Positions 35,278 to 39,833 of a stretch of DNA of 39,833 nucleotides are shown piece by piece. Position 1 is the stretch's first letter, and each line of letters starts with the position of its first letter. The position numbers were made by a program, and so were the translations under genes. Source of the stretch: Roseomonas populi (GTDB lineage: Bacteria; Pseudomonadota; Alphaproteobacteria; Acetobacterales; Acetobacteraceae); NCBI RefSeq assembly GCF_024594815.1, contig NZ_JANJOU010000042.1, positions 1 to 39,833 on the forward strand. Direction: 5' to 3'. Below the pieces are notes generated by a model that worked only from the letters and a program-made list of their open reading frames with translations, was not told the DNA's origin and made no database searches.

Positions 35278-35987
35278 CCGACCGTACCCCCCAGGAACTC
35301 CCCCGCGTCCCCGGCGACCTTCTCCTGCCCGCCGAGCCCGAGGCCTTCCCGATCCTGCCCGCCCGCACCGCGCTGATCGTGGTGGACATGCAGAACGCCT
35401 ACGCCTCCAGTGAAGGCTACCTGGACAAGGCGGGCTTCGACCTCTCCGGGGCGCAGTCCGTCATCGGCAAGGTGACGCAGGTGGTGGCCGCCGCCCGCCT
35501 GCTTGGTATCCAGGTCGTCTGGTTTCAGAACGGCTGGGATCCCGAGGGCATCGAGGCCGGCGGCCCCGGATCGCCGAACCACTGGAAGTCCAACGCCCTG
35601 CGCCTGATGCGGGAGAGGCCGGAACTGGCCGGCACGCTCCTGGCCAAGGGCACATGGGACTACGCGCTGGTGCCGCAGATGCAGCGCGCCCCGGAGGACA
35701 TCCTCATCCAGAAGCCCCGCTACGGCGGCTTCAACGGCACCCAGCTGGAAATGATGCTGCGCGCCCGCGGCATCCGCGACATCCTCTTCTGCGGCGTGGC
35801 CACGAATGTCTGCGTGGAAAGCACCCTGCGCGAGGCCTTCCACCACGAGTTCTGGCCGGTGCTGGTGGAGGACGCCTGCTGGCAAGGCGGGCCGCGCTTC
35901 GTGCACGACGCGACGGTCTTCAACGTGAAGACCTTCTTTGGGTGGGTGACGAACACAGCGGCTCTGACGGAGCTTGCTGGGGCGTAG
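35274..35987 (+). CDS. rutB: Isochorismatase-fold amidohydrolase, RutB-like
   Basis: The 237-residue protein has the complete Asp-Lys-Cys triad of cysteine amidohydrolases: Asp38 in ALIVVDMQNAYAS, Lys147 in LIQKPRYGGFNGT and Cys180 in GVATNVCVESTLREAFH. The GYLDKAGFD, WKSNALRLMRERPELAGTLLAKGTWDYALV and FNVKTFFGWV segments match RutB, the ureidoacrylate amidohydrolase of the Rut pyrimidine-degradation pathway. The other rut genes are absent, so the physiological substrate may be a related carbamoyl or ureido compound. The ATG overlaps the preceding stop; repeat copy 8 starts after the gene. Confidence 0.88.
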   Translation: MTDRTPQELPRVPGDLLLPAEPEAFPILPARTALIVVDMQNAYASSEGYLDKAGFDLSGAQSVIGKVTQVVAAARLLGIQVVWFQNGWDPEGIEAGGPGSPNHWKSNALRLMRERPELAGTLLAKGTWDYALVPQMQRAPEDILIQKPRYGGFNGTQLEMMLRARGIRDILFCGVATNVCVESTLREAFHHEFWPVLVEDACWQGGPRFVHDATVFNVKTFFGWVTNTAALTELAGA

Positions 35988-35996
35988 TGCTTGTGG

Positions 35997-36244
35997 CCCC
36001 AAGGGGCTCCGCCCCTTGGATCCCCGCCAGGAGGCTGAGCCTCCTGGACCTGCATCGGGCTGCCGCGGGGACTGACTTGCGGCGTAGCGCTGACGCCAGG
36101 AGCCCCATCCTGCCCTTGCAGTCGCCTCGGCTCCACGAGCCGAGGCGCACCGTCAGCGAGGCTCAGGCCAGCTGATAGAAAAAGATGATGGTGAGGGGTC
36201 CGGGGAGAGGAAGAATTACTTCTTCCTCTCCCCGGGACAGACCG
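35997..36244 (+). repeat. Modular intergenic hairpin repeat, copy 8 (full form, between convergent genes)
   Basis: Hairpin A (35999-36019) follows the rutB stop by 12 bp; B (36027-36047), C (36124-36146) and D (36200-36235, one base off perfect) follow in order; then the terminal CAGACCGTCAGC contains the stop of the minus-strand Tim44-like gene (36245-36247). Flanked by two convergent 3' ends, it could serve both genes as a terminator. It shows the full module order most clearly. Confidence 0.92.
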
Positions 36245-37225
36245 TCAGCCGACCTGCTGGATTGCCGAGAGCAGCCACGCGTCGCGCGGGCGGCGGACGA
36301 AGGTCCAGATCTCCGTCGCCGTCTGGCGGGTGTTCGGGTCGCCTTCCACCACCTGCCCGGAAGCGTCGCGGGTCACGTCGATCATGCTGAAGCGCATCGC
36401 CACTGTGGCATATTCCATCCCGTCCTCGGCCCAGGCCTCGGAGAGGTCGCCCGATTCCAGCCGCACGTCGCGCGTCTCGTTGTGCCAGCCACGGGCGGCC
36501 AGGTCGCGCAGGTCGCCCTCGAAGTAGCGCACCATCTCCGGCGTCGCGATGCGGGAGAGAGCGCCGGTGTCGCGGGCCGACCAAGCCTGGTTGATGCGGA
36601 TCAGGCTGTTCTCGAAGGCGGCGAAGTCCGTCTCCGTGATCTGCAGCGCGCGGGTGGCGGTGCGCGCGCCGGCGCCGCGGCCCATGGCGTTGCCGTCATC
36701 CATGGTGCGGGCATAGGCGCCATTGGGGGCGCCGTTGGGCGTGGCGCCCGCCATGGCCGGGGACGTGCTGCGGTTCCGCAGGGCCCGCAGCACGAACCAG
36801 ATGATGCCGGCGATCAGGGCGAGCTGGAGCAGGAAGCCCAGGAAACCGGCGCCGCCGGACATGCCGCCGAAGGCGCCGTGGCCGAAGATCATCCCGGCCA
36901 GGCCGGCGCCGAGCAGGCCGCCCATGAGGCCGGACATGAAGCCGCCGCCGAACATCCCGCCCCGGTTGGGGGTGGTGTAGCTCGGCGAGGGGCGCGGCTG
37001 GGCGTAGCCTGGCGCAGGCGTGTTGGTGCCCGGGCGCGGCGTTTCCGTGCGGTTGAAGGGGTTTGCCGTGCCGGGCGCGGTGCGCGTGCTCGGCGGCGGG
37101 CTGTAGCTGCGGCTGCCCCGGCTGCCCGAGGAGAAGCCGCCGCCCGGCCGGGCTTCCGCGATGGAGGGGCCGATCGCGAGGGCCAGGACGGCGAAGGCAG
37201 CCAGGAGACGGGCGCGGGGGCGCAT
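36245..37225 (-). CDS. Tim44-like domain protein
   Basis: The 326-residue protein has a signal-anchor (LLAAFAVLALAIGPSIAEA), a Gly/Ser/Pro-rich stretch, a glycine-rich hydrophobic part (GGFMSGLMGGLLGAGLAGMIFG) with a membrane helix (LLQLALIAGIIWFVLRAL), and the C-terminal Tim44-like domain (about 195-326: FAAFENSLIRINQAWSARDTGALSRIATPEMVRYFEGDL, TEIWTFVRRPRDAWLLSAIQQVG). In alphaproteobacteria such proteins are envelope-associated and often encoded near dnaA; exact role unknown. The ATG at 37225 is preferred (GGGAGC upstream); 37261 is an alternative. Confidence 0.9.
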   Translation of the reverse strand: MRPRARLLAAFAVLALAIGPSIAEARPGGGFSSGSRGSRSYSPPPSTRTAPGTANPFNRTETPRPGTNTPAPGYAQPRPSPSYTTPNRGGMFGGGFMSGLMGGLLGAGLAGMIFGHGAFGGMSGGAGFLGFLLQLALIAGIIWFVLRALRNRSTSPAMAGATPNGAPNGAYARTMDDGNAMGRGAGARTATRALQITETDFAAFENSLIRINQAWSARDTGALSRIATPEMVRYFEGDLRDLAARGWHNETRDVRLESGDLSEAWAEDGMEYATVAMRFSMIDVTRDASGQVVEGDPNTRQTATEIWTFVRRPRDAWLLSAIQQVG

Positions 37226-37301
37226 GGACGGGTTGCTCCCGAGAGGGTTTCTCACAGCCATGTAATATAGCGCGCGCCGCGCCGGTTTCAGTAGGGGGCG
37301 G

Positions 37302-38363
37302 CTATCCCTCCTTCACTTGCCGGACGAGTTCGGCGACGTGGTCGATCGGCGTGTCCGGCGTGATGCCGTGGCCGAGGTTGAAGACGAAGGGCCGGCCCTT
37401 CATCGCGGCCAGGATGGCGGCCGTGGCCTCCCGCATTCCCGGCCCGCCCTGGACGAGCAGGCGGGAGTCCAGGTTGCCCTGCAGGGTCACCGTCCCGGGC
37501 AGGCTGGAGGCGGCCCAGGCAGGGTCCACGGTCTCGTCCAGGCCCATCGCGTTCACCCCCGCCCTGGCGGCGTAGGAGGGCAGGCCAGGGCCGGCCAGGC
37601 GGGGGAAGCCGATCAGGGGGTAGTCCGGACCCAGCCGTGCCCTCAGGCGGGCCGTGAGCACTGCGGTGGGGGCCAGGACCCAGCGGTCGAAGAGTTCCGG
37701 CGGCAGCAGGCCGGCCCAGGAGTCGAAGAGCATCAGCGCCTCTGCCCCGGCTTCCGCCTGGGCGAGGAGATAGGCTTCCGAGGCTTCCAGCAGGGCGTCA
37801 TAGAGGTCGGCCAGGAAATCCGGCCTTTCCTCGGCCGCGCGGCGCGCCTCAGGGAAGCCGTTCCCGCCGCGGCCGTCGATCATGTAGCAGGCGGTCGTCC
37901 AGGGGGCGCCGGCAAAGCCGATCAGAGCGGTGCCGGGGTGGTCCCTCTCCAGCCCGGCGCGGATCCGGGCGACCGTCTCCATGATCGGCGAGGCGCTCCG
38001 GGCGGCCTCCCCCGGGCGCAGGGCCGCCAGCGCGGCCGCGTCCCGCACGGGGCCCAGGATCGGCCCCACCCCTTCGGCGCCGCCCTTCCCGTAGCGCAGC
38101 GCCTGCCCCATGGCCCAGGGCAGCATCGGCAGGTCGGTGAAGAGGATGGCCGCATCCAGTCCGGGGAAGCGGCGCAGCGGCTGGAAGGTCACCTCCGCCG
38201 AGAGCTCGGGGTTCAGGCAGAGCTCGAGGAAGCCGCCCGCCCTCTCCTTCGTGGCACGGTACTCCGGCAGGTACCGCCCGGCCTGGCGCATCAGCCAGAT
38301 CGGTGGCGGCCAGACAGGATCGCCGGCCAGGGCGCGGAGGAACGGCTTGTCCACGGGGTCCAT
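37302..38363 (-). CDS. hemE: Uroporphyrinogen decarboxylase
   Basis: The 353-residue protein carries the family signature PPPIWLMRQAGRYLPEYR near the N-terminus, the catalytic Asp region ILFTDLPMLPWAMGQ, GFAGAPWTTACYMI, LMLFDSWAGLLP and the C-terminal FVFNLGHGITPDTPIDHV. It removes four carboxyls from uroporphyrinogen III to give coproporphyrinogen III in heme synthesis. The ATG at 38363 starts directly at the conserved N-terminus. Its upstream gap to divergent ppsR is the position of the chromosomal origin in Caulobacter and Rickettsia. Confidence 0.98.
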   Translation of the reverse strand: MDPVDKPFLRALAGDPVWPPPIWLMRQAGRYLPEYRATKERAGGFLELCLNPELSAEVTFQPLRRFPGLDAAILFTDLPMLPWAMGQALRYGKGGAEGVGPILGPVRDAAALAALRPGEAARSASPIMETVARIRAGLERDHPGTALIGFAGAPWTTACYMIDGRGGNGFPEARRAAEERPDFLADLYDALLEASEAYLLAQAEAGAEALMLFDSWAGLLPPELFDRWVLAPTAVLTARLRARLGPDYPLIGFPRLAGPGLPSYAARAGVNAMGLDETVDPAWAASSLPGTVTLQGNLDSRLLVQGGPGMREATAAILAAMKGRPFVFNLGHGITPDTPIDHVAELVRQVKEG

Positions 38364-38692
38364 GGCGCCCCTTTCACTCTAATTGGATTCTTTAAGAAAG
38401 ACTGAGGTGGTTTGTAGGGGGTGTGAGTCCTGTGGACGCATCCGCCGGCGCATTTCATCCCGAGGGTTTTCCACAGGCAAGAAGGCGCCGGGACTCGCTG
38501 ACTCGGGCCGAGTCGGTGACTCGCTCCCGATGAGTCACCAAGGGGGCGGGGGATTCCATCCCGGGTGGCGTGAGTCGTGACTCGCCCTCCCCATGACTCA
38601 GCGGCATCCCGAGTGGGCCGGATTCATCCCCAGGACTCACCCCAGCGCCCCGAGTCCTCCCCAGCCCTTTCGCACTGGGCTAGGGTCGGCCG
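38364..38692. other. Candidate replication origin between hemE and ppsR (dense GANTC cluster)
   Basis: The gap holds fourteen GANTC sites between 38386 and 38656 (38386, 38425, 38492, 38500, 38510, 38518, 38532, 38552, 38572, 38579, 38595, 38621, 38634, 38652), several paired head-to-head (GACTCGG-G-CCGAGTC at 38500-38514; GTGACTC...GAGTCAC at 38516-38538; GAGTC-GT-GACTC at 38572-38583). A 30-bp patch at 38371-38400 is only 30% G+C. One good DnaA box and one weak one (GCGTCCACA on the minus strand at 38431-38439) are visible. The hemE/RP001-homologue position is that of the conserved alphaproteobacterial origin. Confidence 0.65.
38467..38475 (+). promoter_or_regulatory. DnaA box-like sequence, 8 of 9
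   Basis: TTTTCCACA inside the GANTC cluster of the hemE-ppsR gap. Confidence 0.55.
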
Positions 38693-39574
38693 ATGCCGCG
38701 CACCACCAACCTCCACCTCGTCTCGGACAGCACGGGGGAGACGCTGAACTCCATGGCGCGCGCGACCCTGGCGCGCTTTGAGGAGCCGCACGTCATCCAG
38801 CACCGCTGGTTTCTCGTCCGCTCCCGCTTCCAGCTGGAGCAGGTGCTGGAGGGCATCCAGGCGGAGCCCGGCCCCGTCCTCTTCACCATGGCGGACAAGT
38901 CGCTGCGCCACTCGCTGGAGGAATTCTGTGCCCGCCTGGGCGTCACCAGCCTCTCCGTCCTCGACCAGACGCTGGATCTCCTCCAGGGCGCGATCGGCGA
39001 GGCGGCGAAGGAGAAGCGCGCCGCCCAGCACGTGCTGGACGCCGACTACTTCCGCCGCATCGACGCCATGCACTACGTGCTGGCCCATGACGACGGGCAG
39101 GGCACGGCCGGCATCGCGGAGGCCGATGTCTGCCTCGTCGGCGTCTCCCGCAGCAGCAAGACACCCACCTGCTTCTACCTGGCCAACCGCGGCATCAAGG
39201 CCGCCAACGTTCCCATCGTCCCCGGCGCCGCCCTCCCAGGCGAACTGGACGCCCCGCCCTGCCCCGTGGTCGGGCTGACCATCGACGTGAACGCCCTGCT
39301 GGAAATCCGGCGCCACCGCCTCAAGCTCATCGGCCACAGCCCGGGCGCCATCCGCCAGGAAGCGACGGACTACGTGGACCCGGAGGCCGTGAAGGCGGAA
39401 ATCCTGGCCGCCCGCCGCCTCTGCACCTCGAAGGGCTGGCCGGTGATCGACGTGACCCGCCGCAGCATCGAGGAAACGGCCGCGACGGTGCTGCAGCTGA
39501 TGGAAGCCTGGCACGCGCGCGGCGGCGGCCTGGCCGGACCACATGGGGCGAACCAGGGGCCGCCGGCCCGTTAG
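38693..39574 (+). CDS. ppsR: PEP synthase / pyruvate,phosphate dikinase regulatory protein (DUF299)
   Basis: The 293-residue protein has the family opening [32 protein letters not shown], the P-loop-like [29 protein letters not shown] (residues 150-178) and [40 protein letters not shown]. It is a bifunctional kinase/phosphorylase that switches PEP synthase or PPDK on and off by ADP-dependent phosphorylation. It corresponds to Rickettsia RP001, the origin-adjacent gene. A short Gly/Pro-rich tail extends past the usual ~270 residues. Confidence 0.95.
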   Translation: MPRTTNLHLVSDSTGETLNSMARATLARFEEPHVIQHRWFLVRSRFQLEQVLEGIQAEPGPVLFTMADKSLRHSLEEFCARLGVTSLSVLDQTLDLLQGAIGEAAKEKRAAQHVLDADYFRRIDAMHYVLAHDDGQGTAGIAEADVCLVGVSRSSKTPTCFYLANRGIKAANVPIVPGAALPGELDAPPCPVVGLTIDVNALLEIRRHRLKLIGHSPGAIRQEATDYVDPEAVKAEILAARRLCTSKGWPVIDVTRRSIEETAATVLQLMEAWHARGGGLAGPHGANQGPPAR

Positions 39575-39580
39575 GCGTTG

Positions 39581-39833
39581 TCCTGCGCTGTCGGAACCAG
39601 GGGGCGCCGCCCCCTGAAACCCCCGCCAGGAGGCTGAGCCTCCTGGACCTGCATAGGGCTGCCGCGGGGACTGACTTGAGATGTGGCGCCGACAGCCGGG
39701 CCTGATCCTGCCCTTGCAGTCGCCTCGGCTCTAAGAGCCGAGGCGCACCGTCAGCGAAGCCCAGACCAGCTGATAGAAAAAGATGATGGTGAGGGGTCCG
39801 GGGAGAGGAAGAATTCCGTCTTCCGCTCCCCCG
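39581..39833 (+). repeat. Modular intergenic hairpin repeat, copy 9 (cut by the window end)
   Basis: It starts with CCTGCGCTGTC, shared with copy 2. Hairpin A is at about 39598-39615, B at 39626-39646 (perfect), C at 39722-39744 (loop CTAAG) and D starts at 39798 and is imperfect before the edge. It follows the ppsR stop by 7 bp. Confidence 0.88.

Overview
The window is high-GC, gene-dense DNA from an alphaproteobacterium, most likely an Acetobacteraceae/Roseomonas-type bacterium. This is inferred from gene content (bactofilin, Tim44-like protein, orphan Bug/TctC binding proteins, PQQ-type sugar dehydrogenase, hemE next to the PEP-synthase regulatory protein) and from clusters of GANTC sites, the target of the alphaproteobacterial methylase CcrM. 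About 40 genes can be supported. I see no rRNA, tRNA, CRISPR array, insertion-sequence transposase or prophage.

Layout: (1) 1-1.3 kb: the C-terminal end of a Pro-rich protein, an ACT-like small protein with a long-range inverted repeat over its ribosome site, and an RlpA-like secreted protein. (2) 1.5-4.2 kb: an M16 peptidase-pmbA operon. (3) 4.5-8.1 kb: a three-gene surface-polysaccharide modification operon (GtrB-like glycosyltransferase, WxcM-like fusion, polytopic membrane protein). (4) 8.1-8.9 kb: a membrane-anchored Mrr-like nuclease. (5) 9.3-15.0 kb: adenosine-kinase-like gene, then ketosynthase, chain-length factor, dehydratase and ketoreductase of aryl-polyene type, then Nudix hydrolase and queC. 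(6) 15.4-21.6 kb: bactofilin, BamE-like lipoprotein, trxA, PQQ-type dehydrogenase, glutathione peroxidase, maf, alpha/beta hydrolase and a Bug protein. (7) 22.0-25.3 kb: dnaK-dnaJ. (8) 25.3-25.9 kb: an A/T-richer gap with DnaA boxes and GANTC sites. (9) 25.9-29.7 kb: ftsE-ftsX-ydcF-plsC, and a divergent zinc-ribbon protein. (10) 30-36 kb: a second Bug protein, a YciI-EVE-Rieske operon, a His-rich secreted protein, and acs-secreted protein-rutB. (11) 36.2-39.6 kb: Tim44-like gene, hemE, a GANTC-packed gap, and ppsR.

Two things stand out. First, eight sizeable copies and two remnants of a modular, multi-hairpin intergenic repeat lie between genes. Stem sequences differ between copies but pairing is kept, and one end of nearly every copy sits within about 60 bp of a stop codon. 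Second, two non-coding gaps 13 kb apart (25.3-25.8 kb after dnaJ; 38.4-38.7 kb between hemE and ppsR) share dense GANTC sites, DnaA-box-like sequences, an A/T-rich patch and the decamer GGACTCACCC. The hemE-ppsR gap is the position of the Caulobacter and Rickettsia origin, but the better DnaA boxes are in the dnaJ-plsC gap, so the true origin and the role of the other locus are open.

Operons here are very tightly packed: twelve gene junctions use 4-nt stop/start overlaps (ATGA, GTGA or TTGA), which suggests translational coupling and also sets many of the start choices given below.
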